Assembly (NCBI RefSeq): GCF_003994415.1
Contig: NZ_CP034689.1
Location: 558,001 to 622,000, forward strand
DNA length: 64,000 nt
Direction of reading: 5' to 3'
Origin: Achromobacter spanius
Lineage (GTDB): Bacteria; Pseudomonadota; Gammaproteobacteria; Burkholderiales; Burkholderiaceae_B
The position numbers and the translations under genes were made by a program. Each line of letters opens with the position of its first letter. The first letter of the stretch is position 1. Shown here in pieces: positions 1 through 8,646 of the stretch. Below the pieces are notes generated by a model that was not told the DNA's origin, searched no databases, and worked only from the letters and a program-made list of their open reading frames with translations.

Positions 1-99
1 GCACCTCACTGCATTTAAGCCCTAATTAGTTTCGCTTCCCCGCCAATCAGCTCAGAAACTATTCAGACTGAGGAAGCCCCCCGCGTGCCACCCCGCACT

Positions 100-2976
100 T
101 CAAGTTCCCAGTTGAAGCTTTTCGCCTATTTCCACCCGCCTCCAAGGCCGCTGGGTTTCTAGGCCAATATCCAGAGCGGCTGTCTTTTCTTCAAGCCGGT
201 CCACCGCACCATGCAGTTTGCTGGAGTTGTCTGTGAAGATCTCCGTGCGGTAGCGCGCCCGGGAGATCGCTACGTAGTAGACGTCTCGCTGCGTCGTGCG
301 CGAAAAACTCTCGGAATTAATCAGCGCACGATCACACGTCAGTCCCTGCGCGCTATGGCTTGTGGACGCGTAGGCACGGTCTAGATGCAGGGGCGCTGTT
401 GCCGCGTCCATCGTGATTCGGCGGCCCCTTCCGCCGATGGTGACTGTTGTGGGTGTGACAGCAAGCACTTCAAACCGATCACCGTTGGCCAGATCGAGCG
501 TCGCATTGTGTCTGGTGACCCGAACCCAATCCCCGGCTGATAATTCCGCTTCGACGGGTTCGTATACAGAGAGCTTAGCCGCGCGAGCAGGATTGAAGGC
601 TGTCTTGACCTTGCTCTCAATATGCTCGACAACCAAGTCGTTTGGCTTTCCGGAAAGTGTACCGACGACGCGGTACATCTCTCCCTGCCGTAGGTTGCCG
701 GCTCTGTAGTCCCTTTCGGGCTGCACAACATCACCAGCGATGAAATACTTGGCCACTCGTCGCTCTGCCTGAGTAGTGTCCCGGCGGGTAAGCAGATTGA
801 ATCCAAAGCCGCGGCCGCTCAGCCCGAGAGCTTGGTGAGTAGCCTCATTTAACGCGTTGCGCGAATCGTTCGTGCCAGTCACGATGAGCGTTTCCCGGCG
901 TTCGTCGTCGTTGAGCCCCGCGTATCGCGTCGCTATCGCGCCATAGCGTTCGCCATCATCCTTGATGGTGTGCACCGCTCTCAGCTGCGCATCCAAAACG
1001 CCCAGGGACGCTGACGCCTGTCCCTTGGCGGCTAGCTCTACAGCAGCCTTCAATTCAGGCGACTTTTGACGGATGATGTCTCCCATTTGCGCGGTGGCCA
1101 TGCCAGCTACCTGCAACTGGTGGAACGGACGGCCGGCCTCGATGGCCTTGGTTTGGCCCGTGTCGCCCAGCATGACGATGCGAGCGCCGTCAGCCTCAGC
1201 CATCTTCATCAGTCGTTCCATGAGACGGGCTGGAACCACGCCTGCCTCATCGATGACCAGAAGGGTTTTCGGGTCGAGCTTGAAGCGGTCTTTCTGACGT
1301 GCCTCCAGAATAGACGCCACGGTCCTGGCTTCCATCCCAAGTTCTCGCAAGGCCTCGATCTGCTTCCCATAGGAGGCAACGGCCTGCACCTTGTAGCCCG
1401 CCGTTTCCGCAGCCTCCTTCACTTGGGCCAGCATGTGCGACTTTCCGGTTCCTGCTAAGCCTTGGACGCCAATGAATCGGTGCGGCGTGCTCAGGATTAG
1501 GTTCGCAGCCGCCAACTGACCCGGCTTGAGAGAACGACCGGCCATAGCACTTTGGGCTGCTTTGATATCCAGGATGGGCGCGACCTGGTCGCGCCCCTCG
1601 CGCTCAATCTGAAGGATTCGCTTTTCACGCTCCCGTGCCACCTGGGTGGTGTACCTTGCGCCGGTCGGAACAAGTTCGCCACGAGCTATGGAAATGCGGG
1701 TTTTCTCGTCTGCATGCTTCTTGCTCATCCCGTCGGCGACTAGGGTGGCCACCAAATCCGACCTGGAGGCGCCGGCCCCGTCTTTGTCCTTTGCGTGGCG
1801 AAATTGAATCGTCCCTAAGATGAGATGGCCTTTATCCAGTGAGCGCTTGACGGCCGATTTAAGATCGCCCAGCTTGATGCCCATCCCGTGTGAGCGATAC
1901 AGGGCAGTTTTCAGCATCTCCTTACCGTCCATTACGGACTCTCGTTCCGTGTGGTGTTTGATCGCCCATCGAAGGCATTCGTCGGAAATGAGCGCGGCTG
2001 CCTCTGGCGTAAGTTCGCGTCGGGGTTTAACGCCAGCTTCTCGTCCACGGTCCTTGCCGTGATCGAGCGGCCGCTTCCCGCTGTCGAACTCGATCCCCAG
2101 TTCGACGGCTTGGCGTTCCCAATCTCGCTGAAGCTCCTCGCGTGAGATTTCGGGCGTCTTGTCTAGGCGAGTTTTGAGGGCGATTGTTTGCTTGAGTGCG
2201 CGGCTTGCAGTCTCTCGCGTTTGCCCCATTTCGGCCAGTTCGGCATTGATATCCTGCGAACGCTTCGAGAATCCTTCGATGTGATCTCGGGAAATATGGG
2301 AAAGCTCGAAACTCTTGCCTTCGTAGCGGACCTGATGACCCGCCTTTTCCAGACCGCTCGCTAATTCAGCGTGGTACACCGATTCCATCATGGACTTCAG
2401 TCGATAGATTTCGTCGTTCGATATGGCGACCCAGCGCCCATCAGCGCGCTGGGTAAGGTTCATCAGCAGCGCATGTGTGTGAAGTTGAGGATCCGAGTAG
2501 GCACCGTCCGTTGGCCTGGCAGTCTCATGCCGGAACTTTGCGACCACCGCGTTGCCTGTGCGCTCCGTAGTCGTAATCCCGTTTTCAGTTTGGCGCGCGC
2601 GTAAGAGTTCATGTTCTAAGAACTCCAGAGCCTTGGTGACTGCGTAATCGTGAGCCTCGATAACCGAAGGGTCCTTGCCGGCCAGCGCTTGAATGCTGAC
2701 GCTCTTGGGCGGAGAGAATGTCATATCCAGTGCCGCACGCGCCTCAGCATCCAGCCTGATAGATCGCGATAGTTTGACGTCTGGACCAAAGTCACCGCGC
2801 AGCGCACGCAGAAATTCCTCTTGCTGAACCGCGCCGGTAAGTCCGAGCGCGTCGGCCGCCTTGCCTTGCCATTGCGCGGCCGTGCCATCGCGACTGTAGT
2901 AATCGTCTTTCTGGTCCGCGTAGTAGTGCGACGCCTTTGTGGCGGCGCTCCGATGGATCGATTTCAAAGAGATCAT
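100..2976 (-). CDS. trwC: MobF-family conjugative relaxase-helicase (TrwC/TraI type)
   Basis: This 958-residue protein would nick the element's transfer origin and unwind the transferred strand. The N-terminal TrwC relaxase domain shows paired tyrosines at 18/19 and 26/27, matching the positions of the two catalytic tyrosines of R388 TrwC. It also shows the metal-binding histidines H150, H166 and H168 (motif QLHTHALL). A superfamily-1 helicase follows, with Walker A GLAGTGKS at about 506-513 and Walker B LLVIDEAG near 575. I chose the ATG at 2976 because MISLKSIHRSA is the conserved relaxase N-terminus. A start at 3078 would overlap the coupling-protein gene. The gene is last in the stb-trwB-trwC operon, 56 nt after trwB. 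TrwC of R388 can also act as a site-specific integrase; whether this one does is unknown. Confidence 0.95.
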   Translation of the reverse strand: MISLKSIHRSAATKASHYYADQKDDYYSRDGTAAQWQGKAADALGLTGAVQQEEFLRALRGDFGPDVKLSRSIRLDAEARAALDMTFSPPKSVSIQALAGKDPSVIEAHDYAVTKALEFLEHELLRARQTENGITTTERTGNAVVAKFRHETARPTDGAYSDPQLHTHALLMNLTQRADGRWVAISNDEIYRLKSMMESVYHAELASGLEKAGHQVRYEGKSFELSHISRDHIEGFSKRSQDINAELAEMGQTRETASRALKQTIALKTRLDKTPEISREELQRDWERQAVELGIEFDSGKRPLDHGKDRGREAGVKPRRELTPEAAALISDECLRWAIKHHTERESVMDGKEMLKTALYRSHGMGIKLGDLKSAVKRSLDKGHLILGTIQFRHAKDKDGAGASRSDLVATLVADGMSKKHADEKTRISIARGELVPTGARYTTQVAREREKRILQIEREGRDQVAPILDIKAAQSAMAGRSLKPGQLAAANLILSTPHRFIGVQGLAGTGKSHMLAQVKEAAETAGYKVQAVASYGKQIEALRELGMEARTVASILEARQKDRFKLDPKTLLVIDEAGVVPARLMERLMKMAEADGARIVMLGDTGQTKAIEAGRPFHQLQVAGMATAQMGDIIRQKSPELKAAVELAAKGQASASLGVLDAQLRAVHTIKDDGERYGAIATRYAGLNDDERRETLIVTGTNDSRNALNEATHQALGLSGRGFGFNLLTRRDTTQAERRVAKYFIAGDVVQPERDYRAGNLRQGEMYRVVGTLSGKPNDLVVEHIESKVKTAFNPARAAKLSVYEPVEAELSAGDWVRVTRHNATLDLANGDRFEVLAVTPTTVTIGGRGRRITMDAATAPLHLDRAYASTSHSAQGLTCDRALINSESFSRTTQRDVYYVAISRARYRTEIFTDNSSKLHGAVDRLEEKTAALDIGLETQRPWRRVEIGEKLQLGT

Positions 2977-3032
2977 TGGATTTTCGAGGCGAGCAGAGCC
3001 GCCATGGATGATGGCGGCCCTGCGTGAAATGG

Positions 3033-4661
3033 TTATGTGGCCATGGTGGGGTCTTCGGGCAGGCCGACCTGGGTCCAAGGCTGCGGCTGGGAAACATCCC
3101 CGCGCGCGACCTGGTGTGCTGTCTTGCGCTTGGCCTCAACAAAGGGTGCATTGCGGATGGCGAAGTTGCGAGCCTCGAGCACGAACTTAGCGATCGGCCG
3201 ATCTCCCGAGAACGCAATCCAGCCCGTTAGGTCGGGAAGGGTCTGGACTTGAGCCGGAGTTACGACTCGCTCCGTAGTGCGCACCAAGCGCTCGCTGGTG
3301 TTCCGTGCGCTACCGGGGTTGCGGCTGTCCGTGTATTCGGGCCGAGCTACCTCATGTTCTCCTAAAGCCAGAGACATCGCTTCGGCGGTTTCAGAATCTG
3401 TCTTCGATCCGCCCAGGACTACTAATGAGCGGAAGCTCGCGCGCAACGTCGTCGCCTGTTCCTTGCCATAGATGTCAGTAAGTTGCGAGACTGACTGGAG
3501 GCCAGCGATAACCCGAACCCCATGCTTTCGTCCTTTGGTGAGAACGTCCTGCAACGAGGCTAGCTTCTCCAGTGATGCGAGTTCGTCCAAATCCATCCAC
3601 CACGGGATGGCTTCTCCTTCCGGCAATGACAGGACAGATGAGCCAAATACGTCCACCCAGGCAGACACGAGTGGTTTCATGGCCTCCTTCATATCCTCGC
3701 GCCAGGTGATGAACAGCGAGCCAGAACCGTTCTCCATCCAGTCACGAATACTGAACCTTCCATCCGGCATGCTCATGTGCTCAGCCAGATACTTCGAAAG
3801 AACGAAGCGAGCACTGGTCAACGCTTTGCTGGCCTCAGTAGAGCCAGCGAACAAGGATTCGGCCAACGTCCCGGCGAGGAACGTTCGTAGGTCCTTGTCT
3901 GACGCAATTGTGGTCCATCGGAATAGCTCCTCAACGGACGGCGTCCCTAGTTCGTAGAGTTTTCGAGCAGTTTCCCGCATCAGCAAGCGCCCGTATCCAT
4001 TCCACTCCTCGGCATTCGCGTCCTTGCCCAATGGAACGATGGAGAGAGCGAGGCGCTTCCAGTCATAGTCCGCACGAACTTCATTGAAGAACGACCATCC
4101 CTCCGTCCGCTCGTCATACGGGTTCAAGATCACATCTCCCGCCTGACCAAACGTGCTGTAAAAGGTGCCGTTAGGGTCTACGATGATTGAGCGATCCGCG
4201 CGCTTGAGCGTGGAGAGCAGCGTGCCGCGCAACAGCACGGTTTTCCCGCTGCCAGTGGCTCCACCTATCAGGAGGTGAAGGTTCTCGATCGCGGTGGGCA
4301 TAGGCACGCCTGCGACATCGATCTGCTGCTTTCCCCGCTCGGTGCATAGTTTGCGAAGCGCTTTGATCGGCACCGCTTCTGTGCCGCGGATGTGGATTTT
4401 GTAGCCCGCGCCGTCGAACCCGGCTTTGGTCGCGTGCCGTTTGAGTGTGAGCGCCAATGCAAGGGCGATCACGAAGCCGATGATCGGAGCTGCGACTAGA
4501 GGCGTGTAGTCTGGCGTAGAGACGACCCAGTGGGAAAGCACCAGCCAGGTGATGTGTGAGAAGGGAATGCCTGACATGAACTTGGCCGTTAGAAGCCAGG
4601 CAGAAAGGGGCAAGAACAAGAGGACGAACTTGATAATTCGCCGGCGTATGTCGGGTGCCAT
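3033..4661 (-). CDS. trwB: Type IV coupling protein (TrwB/VirD4/TraD family ATPase)
   Basis: This 542-residue inner-membrane ATPase links the relaxosome to the VirB channel. Two N-terminal membrane segments lie at about residues 10-28 and 53-73. Walker A GGATGSGKT lies at 133-141, and a Walker B-like WWMDLDELASL near 350, in the usual TrwB/TraD layout. The length is close to that of R388 TrwB (about 507). The ATG at 4661 has an AGGA ribosome-binding site 5-8 nt upstream. The gene sits between the small membrane-protein gene and trwC, the R388-like order. No domain is missing. Confidence 0.93.
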   Translation of the reverse strand: MAPDIRRRIIKFVLLFLPLSAWLLTAKFMSGIPFSHITWLVLSHWVVSTPDYTPLVAAPIIGFVIALALALTLKRHATKAGFDGAGYKIHIRGTEAVPIKALRKLCTERGKQQIDVAGVPMPTAIENLHLLIGGATGSGKTVLLRGTLLSTLKRADRSIIVDPNGTFYSTFGQAGDVILNPYDERTEGWSFFNEVRADYDWKRLALSIVPLGKDANAEEWNGYGRLLMRETARKLYELGTPSVEELFRWTTIASDKDLRTFLAGTLAESLFAGSTEASKALTSARFVLSKYLAEHMSMPDGRFSIRDWMENGSGSLFITWREDMKEAMKPLVSAWVDVFGSSVLSLPEGEAIPWWMDLDELASLEKLASLQDVLTKGRKHGVRVIAGLQSVSQLTDIYGKEQATTLRASFRSLVVLGGSKTDSETAEAMSLALGEHEVARPEYTDSRNPGSARNTSERLVRTTERVVTPAQVQTLPDLTGWIAFSGDRPIAKFVLEARNFAIRNAPFVEAKRKTAHQVARGDVSQPQPWTQVGLPEDPTMAT

Positions 4662-4724
4662 GAAAGTCCTTGTGAGATGGCGGCGGTGCGATTAGGCGCC
4701 GCTGTATTGCCTCGTGGATGTGTA

Positions 4725-5132
4725 CTAAGCTCGAAGGCATAGCGCCACTACTGCTGCGCCTAATCCGCTCCCAATGAAAGCCGAAATTGCGCAGAGCAAC
4801 CCAGCGCGCCACGCAGCAGCCGGCAGCGCTTTTGTGGCGACGCGTGTTGCGATACGAGCGTCAGTGGCCGATTTTCCGAGCGTTCGACTTGCTTCTAACA
4901 GGGCCCGCGCCGCGTTGCCGCTCGCGTGCGTGGCCGCGTCTAAGCCGGCTTGACGCACCATGGCCGGAACCGCCTGCATCCTGTCCGCGATTTCTTGTTG
5001 ACGGACAGTCAGCTGCTCCATCATCGCAACAAGCTGAGCGCTCTCTTGCAACATGTCGCGAAACAAAAGCTCCATCTTGCTGCGTGGTATGGCCGAGGAT
5101 GCTGCTGGTGGCGTATTCGGTTGGGTTGACAC
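4725..5132 (-). CDS. Small membrane-anchored protein of the stb/mob operon (StbC-like position)
   Basis: This 135-residue protein has a charged, probably helical N-terminal half (about 20-60) and one C-terminal hydrophobic segment (about 108-132, rich in Ala/Gly/Leu). The start is GTG, preceded by a perfect AGGAGG that overlaps the stop of the upstream ParA gene, so translational coupling is likely. It lies between the StbB-like ATPase and the coupling protein, where R388 carries stbC and trwA. I see no ribbon-helix-helix like TrwA. A role in positioning the DNA or relaxosome at the membrane is inference from position only. Confidence 0.72.
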   Translation of the reverse strand: MSTQPNTPPAASSAIPRSKMELLFRDMLQESAQLVAMMEQLTVRQQEIADRMQAVPAMVRQAGLDAATHASGNAARALLEASRTLGKSATDARIATRVATKALPAAAWRAGLLCAISAFIGSGLGAAVVALCLRA

Positions 5133-5140
5133 AGAACCTC

Positions 5141-5848
5141 CTACATGAAGAGGGCGGCGAATGCCTTGTCCAGTTGGCGGTCTACGGGTCGTGCCAACGA
5201 CTGCAACGCGTGCATGTCGCTCAGGTGGCTGATGAGCTTTTGGTCGTTGCGATCCGCTTCACGTAGCTCCTGCCGGTAGTTGCGCGTATCGCGAAGGATG
5301 TCGGCAATCGTCGTGCGCTTGTTGGCCAAGAGATCGAACACCTCATTCTCGAGTATCGCCGCGTCGGGGTTAGCGACGAAAGATCGTGCTTGTCGGGCAT
5401 ACCCAAAGATCGGTGCGAATTCCTCTTGTACGCTGGAATCCACTCGGTTGAAGAGCACCCGCACGCGGTCGGCAGGTACGCCCATCTGCTCAAGCGCCAA
5501 GATTGTCTTGATAGTCTCGCGCTGAGCTTTACCCGACGTGACGACCGGCAAGACGTAGTAGTCGATTTCCAAGTGCGCCTCGTCGTACTTCACGAGTTCA
5601 GCTAGGAAGTCCTCGATATTGGAGGCGCCCACGTCGACGATCGCGGCCTGGGCGGTGAGCAGCTTGCGGAAAAGACGACCGAACTGCCCGCCCCGAAGCT
5701 GTTCGACATCAAGACCGAGGTCGGCCGCGCTTTCGTTGGTCGACTCAACTGCGATGATTTCGGCATCGGGAACGCGAGGCGCGAGGAGGTGGCTGGTGGT
5801 GATGGTTTTTCCGACGGAGCCAGAGTAGTTAACGGTGGCGATTTTCAT
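5141..5848 (-). CDS. stbB: ParA/MinD-family ATPase, StbB-like
   Basis: This 235-residue deviant-Walker ATPase begins MKIATVNYSGSVGKT, with the P-loop lysine at residue 14. That closely resembles the StbB start in IncW plasmid R388, where StbB is needed for conjugation and affects DNA positioning rather than acting as a classic partition ATPase. It is followed 8 nt later by the small membrane protein, then the coupling protein and relaxase. No ParB gene is next to it, which fits StbB better than ParA of a parAB pair. The ATG at 5848 starts 9 nt after the stop of the upstream 139-residue gene. Confidence 0.85.
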   Translation of the reverse strand: MKIATVNYSGSVGKTITTSHLLAPRVPDAEIIAVESTNESAADLGLDVEQLRGGQFGRLFRKLLTAQAAIVDVGASNIEDFLAELVKYDEAHLEIDYYVLPVVTSGKAQRETIKTILALEQMGVPADRVRVLFNRVDSSVQEEFAPIFGYARQARSFVANPDAAILENEVFDLLANKRTTIADILRDTRNYRQELREADRNDQKLISHLSDMHALQSLARPVDRQLDKAFAALFM

Positions 5849-5857
5849 ACTGTTTTC

Positions 5858-6277
5858 CTATTTTCTTCGGCCGAGCTCGGCCAATTCGTTGAGGTCAATG
5901 TGGTCGGACAAATCGCGAAGCCGTTTCAAGTCGGCCTTGCTGGTGATTGCTGCCAATCCCGTTTCGGGGCGGGGTATGAGGACCGCAGAAAACTGCGTTG
6001 TGGCCGGGGGAGGTTGATGCGAGACGGCCGCGTGGATACCGGCCAATGCGGCTGAGCGGCGCCGCCACCGCGACAGCGACTTGCGCAGCGCCACGGCCGT
6101 GATGGGGATACCGGCCTCGGTCAAGGTGTTGGCCAGCAGCTGCTGGCGGACACCTCGGCCGCAAAGGTCGTGGATGACGGGCATGAGCGCGAGCAGACGT
6201 GCTCGTCGGTCTCGCTGTGCGATATCGAGCAGGAGTTGTTCAATTGCATCGGATGTGTGATCGATTGATGAGGTCAT
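5858..6277 (-). CDS. Putative small DNA-binding protein at the head of the stb/mob operon
   Basis: This 139-residue protein has an N-terminal region (about 40-75) with alternating helices, including LLANTLTEAGIPITAVALRK, that could form a helix-turn-helix, followed by a basic RRR patch. The C-terminal half is low in recognisable features. It is the first gene after the 690-bp non-coding origin-like region and 9 nt before stbB. That is the position of the DNA-binding StbA in R388, although I see no clear sequence match to StbA. Binding to repeats in the adjacent non-coding region and autoregulation is an inference. Confidence 0.7.
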   Translation of the reverse strand: MTSSIDHTSDAIEQLLLDIAQRDRRARLLALMPVIHDLCGRGVRQQLLANTLTEAGIPITAVALRKSLSRWRRRSAALAGIHAAVSHQPPPATTQFSAVLIPRPETGLAAITSKADLKRLRDLSDHIDLNELAELGRRK

Positions 6278-6343
6278 AGTTGACGTGGCTGGCGGCCTGT
6301 GGCTCGTCTTGCTGGAGACCGGGCTTGATGGGAGGGGGGGCCT

Positions 6344-6438
6344 CGCCCGGTAACGGGCGTGGGGGAACCCTTGAGGTTCCCCTGGGGGGTCGGAAGCGCG
6401 GACGCCCTTGGGCGTCCGGCCAGGGGGCAGCTGCCCCC
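6344..6438. repeat. Cluster of four perfect inverted repeats (candidate oriT or regulatory hairpins)
   Basis: Four consecutive perfect palindromic stems occupy 95 bp. CGCCCG/CGGGCG with a 4-nt loop lies at 6344-6359. GGGGAACC/GGTTCCCC with a 5-nt loop lies at 6362-6382. CGGACGCCC/GGGCGTCCG with a 2-nt loop lies at 6399-6418. A loopless 16-bp palindrome, GGGGGCAGCTGCCCCC, lies at 6423-6438. The cluster is between the rep gene and the first gene of the stb-trwB-trwC operon. In MobF systems oriT lies next to this operon and contains inverted repeats, so oriT is a reasonable candidate; I could not identify a nic-site consensus. Terminators for rep or a single-strand origin are alternatives. Confidence 0.5.
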
Positions 6439-6802
6439 GCGCTTTGGGGTCTATGGTTCCCCGCCCGGCGGCGGTACGCAGTCGGGAAGGGGACGCACCT
6501 TCTTTGGCGTTCGCCTGGGTACGTTGTGCGCTTGAGCGTTAGCTGCCGTGGCCAGCCTTCGTGGCGGCTTGTGGCGGGGATGGTGGTGCGCATGGCGTTG
6601 CGTGCCTGGAAGGCCGCCAACGCCCTCGGGGGGTACCGATTGTTCCCCCCGGCCGGCGGCGCGGCGCGCCGGCGGAGAGGGGGGACTTTTCCTATGGGTT
6701 TCAGGCCGGCGCCGCAGGCGGCGGGGCGGAGGGAGCGGAGCGACCGGAGGGTAGGCGGATCGGTCTTCGCGATGAGCCAGCGCCTCGCGCACGACTCTCT
6801 CT
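6439..6802. other. GC-rich non-coding spacer between the hairpin cluster and the origin-like region
   Basis: No convincing coding region is seen on either strand. The stretch is strongly GC-rich with several short self-complementary patches, for example CCGGCG with CGCCGG around 6653-6672. I see no ribosome-binding site followed by a plausible protein. It may carry the promoter for the leftward stb-trw operon, but I cannot point to clear -35/-10 boxes. Confidence 0.4.
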
Positions 6803-6964
6803 AAAACCTATAAAACCTATATATACCTATTAGGTACCGTTTTCGGTACTGGCAAAAAGCCGTTTTCGGTACTGGCGAACGGACAAATTGGGACGGGCAA
6901 AAGCACTTTTCGGGCTAGGCCCAAAAATGGGACTGGTCCCGATATCGGGCCAGGCTGTGGACAA
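6803..6964. other. Putative replication origin (AT-rich segment, two iterons, DnaA-like box)
   Basis: An AT-rich segment stands out in GC-rich surroundings. It has two direct copies of AAAACCTAT (6803-6811, 6812-6820) and the palindrome TACCTA-T-TAGGTA (6824-6836). Two exact 17-bp direct repeats, CCGTTTTCGGTACTGGC, follow at 6837-6853 and 6860-6876. They are spaced 23 bp start to start, about two helical turns, as iterons often are. A palindrome CCCGATATCGGG (about 6939-6950) and TGTGGACAA (6956-6964, one mismatch from the reverse of the DnaA box TTATCCACA) complete the array. It lies directly after the stop codon of the replication-protein gene. The combination fits oriV; function is inferred. 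Confidence 0.55.
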
Positions 6965-6967
6965 CTT

Positions 6968-8014
6968 CTAGAGGGACGGCACGAGCCCGGCGGCGACAAA
7001 TACGCGCGCCTTGAAATTGGGCGGCGGCTCGTTCGGAGCTTGTTCAACGCCTAGCTTCTTGCCCGTGGCCACGATGCCGGTCCAACTGTCCTGCCATGCC
7101 GCGCCCGCCGACTGCACCGGCTCCCGCTCTCGGAAAACCCAAAGCCGCCATGACTCGAACCAATCGGGCGACATGCCCAGCTCCCCGGGCCTGGAACGCA
7201 TGTAGGCGCTGAAGGTGGCGGCCATGGCGTCGATCTTCTCGTGCGTCCAAAGCGGTCGCTGCTCCTGCGTCCAACTTCGCCACCGTTCCGGCAGCGCCCA
7301 TGTTGTTGGAAGCCTGGTGGGGCCAGTGCCGGCACCGCGCGCTTCGGACTGGCGCTTTCGGCCCTTTCGCTTGGCTCCCCTGAGGGCCTTGCTGGCAGGC
7401 AGGTGCCCTGCGCCAGGGGATGTTGGAAGGCATGCTGCGGCGCTAGGACTCGTTGCTTCGGTTGATGCGCCCGCTGAATGAAAACTTCCGTCCGCCCCGC
7501 CGCAGTGCGGCAAAGAGGTGTCCCCATCGGGGAGAGACAGCGACTTGTCCACAGCGGCTCCATCCTGCTCTGACGGCTCGCTTTGGTCGGCAGGCGTCCC
7601 GCTGTCGCTGCCTGGAGCTGCCGAGGGCGCATTTCCATCCTCTGCCTCAGAGCGGTCCTGCAGCGCGAGATCCTGCTGCGCTGCCTGCGATTCGCCGCCG
7701 GCGACGGCGCCGGGGGGCGCGAGGTCGACCAGGGGGACCGCATTTGGGCACAAGCGATAAATGATGCTGCTGCGGTTGTCGCCTGCACGCCGCCCGGTAT
7801 CCCGGATCGCGCCCAGATCGCGAAGGCGGCCGAGGGCTTCGATGACTGTCTTGCGATTCAAATGGGTGACCTTGGCCAAGTAGTCGATCGATGCGAAAAC
7901 CGTCCAGTGCTCGGAATCGTAACGAACGAGCTGTGCCAGGTTCAGCAACACGAGCTTGGATGAGGATTTCTGGACGTCGGCCATTCTGGCCCATTTGGAT
8001 GCTTCGACGCTCAT
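6968..8014 (-). CDS. Winged-helix plasmid-type replication initiator
   Basis: This 348-residue protein has an N-terminal winged helix (about 20-95, including LVLLNLAQLVRYD and the recognition-like HLNRKTVIEALGRLRDLGAI) of the HTH_36 type common in plasmid and phage replication proteins. A long low-complexity Pro/Ala/Ser linker (about 105-230) and a C-terminal domain rich in Trp and Arg (about 240-348) follow. The ATG at 8014 has AGGGG 6 nt upstream. The gene ends 3 nt from an iteron-like array. Replication initiation is an inference from the domain and position; a transcription regulator is the main alternative. Confidence 0.7.
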   Translation of the reverse strand: MSVEASKWARMADVQKSSSKLVLLNLAQLVRYDSEHWTVFASIDYLAKVTHLNRKTVIEALGRLRDLGAIRDTGRRAGDNRSSIIYRLCPNAVPLVDLAPPGAVAGGESQAAQQDLALQDRSEAEDGNAPSAAPGSDSGTPADQSEPSEQDGAAVDKSLSLPDGDTSLPHCGGADGSFHSAGASTEATSPSAAACLPTSPGAGHLPASKALRGAKRKGRKRQSEARGAGTGPTRLPTTWALPERWRSWTQEQRPLWTHEKIDAMAATFSAYMRSRPGELGMSPDWFESWRLWVFREREPVQSAGAAWQDSWTGIVATGKKLGVEQAPNEPPPNFKARVFVAAGLVPSL

Positions 8015-8078
8015 GTTCGCCCCTTGCGTTGCTGCGAGTTATTGCCGGGTAAAGGATCTTGCCGGTACAGCGTGCTGG

Positions 8079-8348
8079 TCACGAGTCCGTCTCCAGTGAT
8101 TCAGCGATGGTGCGACGTGCCCGCAGGGGCAGGCCGTGTGCTTCATAGAACTCGCGGCGGGCCATTAGCCACGCCTTGTAGGGCCAGGCGCGGCGCTCAC
8201 CCCAGGGGTAGGCGTCTTTGATGGCCTGGTGGGTTTGTTCGGCGCTGAGGCCTTCTGCGCGGCAGCGTTCGAAGACGCTTTGCATGATCTTGTAGGCCAT
8301 GCGGGTGCGTGCTTCCTGCGCGCCGCGTTTGCGGTTCGCTCGGGTCAT
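8079..8348 (-). CDS. Conserved small plasmid-type protein, function unknown
   Basis: This 89-residue, strongly basic, mostly helical protein has a centre rich in Trp and aromatic residues (AYPWGERRAWPYKAWL, about 45-60). A clear GGAG lies 6 nt before the ATG at 8348. It sits 64 bp upstream of rep in the same direction and downstream of the 77-residue gene. I do not recognise a family with certainty. Small basic proteins of this kind occur near rep/mob genes of broad-host-range plasmids. Confidence 0.7.
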   Translation of the reverse strand: MTRANRKRGAQEARTRMAYKIMQSVFERCRAEGLSAEQTHQAIKDAYPWGERRAWPYKAWLMARREFYEAHGLPLRARRTIAESLETDS

Positions 8349-8412
8349 GGAAGTCTCCGGGAGGAATTGACGGTGGGACGCTGTGGTCGGCCGCCGGCGG
8401 CCAAATTTGGAT

Positions 8413-8646
8413 TTACAGCCGCTCTTGTCGTTCGTTGGCTTGGATCGCGTCCATCAATCCGTCTACAAGCTGATGCATGTCGGCAGTGGTAAGGGGTGCG
8501 GATCCAATCGGCACGCCAAGCATGTCACGGCACTCCATGGAAAGAAGTGCAGTTTTCCCCTTGCTGCATTCGTGCCGGAGCCGCAGAACACCTGGCAGTC
8601 CTGCCGGCGATATGACCAGAAGTTCGACGTCTACAAGCGTGCTCAT
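8413..8646 (-). CDS. Small hypothetical protein coupled to virB11
   Basis: This 77-residue protein has no signal peptide or membrane segment. Its ATG overlaps the virB11 stop codon (ATGA, 8643-8646), so it is very probably translated by coupling as the last gene of the VirB operon. It starts STLVDVELLVISP and ends in a charged helix. No recognised domain; an accessory or entry-exclusion role cannot be claimed from the sequence, and exclusion proteins are usually exported, which this does not appear to be. Confidence 0.7.
   Translation of the reverse strand: MSTLVDVELLVISPAGLPGVLRLRHECSKGKTALLSMECRDMLGVPIGSAPLTTADMHQLVDGLMDAIQANERQERL

Noticed and set aside
4171..4812. Long open frame overlapping the start of the coupling-protein gene
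   Set aside because: Arg/His/Ser-rich shadow translation of trwB and its upstream region with no family features.
6423..6438. Intrinsic terminator for the rep gene
   Set aside because: It lies more than 500 bp downstream of rep and lacks a T-tract on the minus strand; better treated as part of the hairpin cluster.
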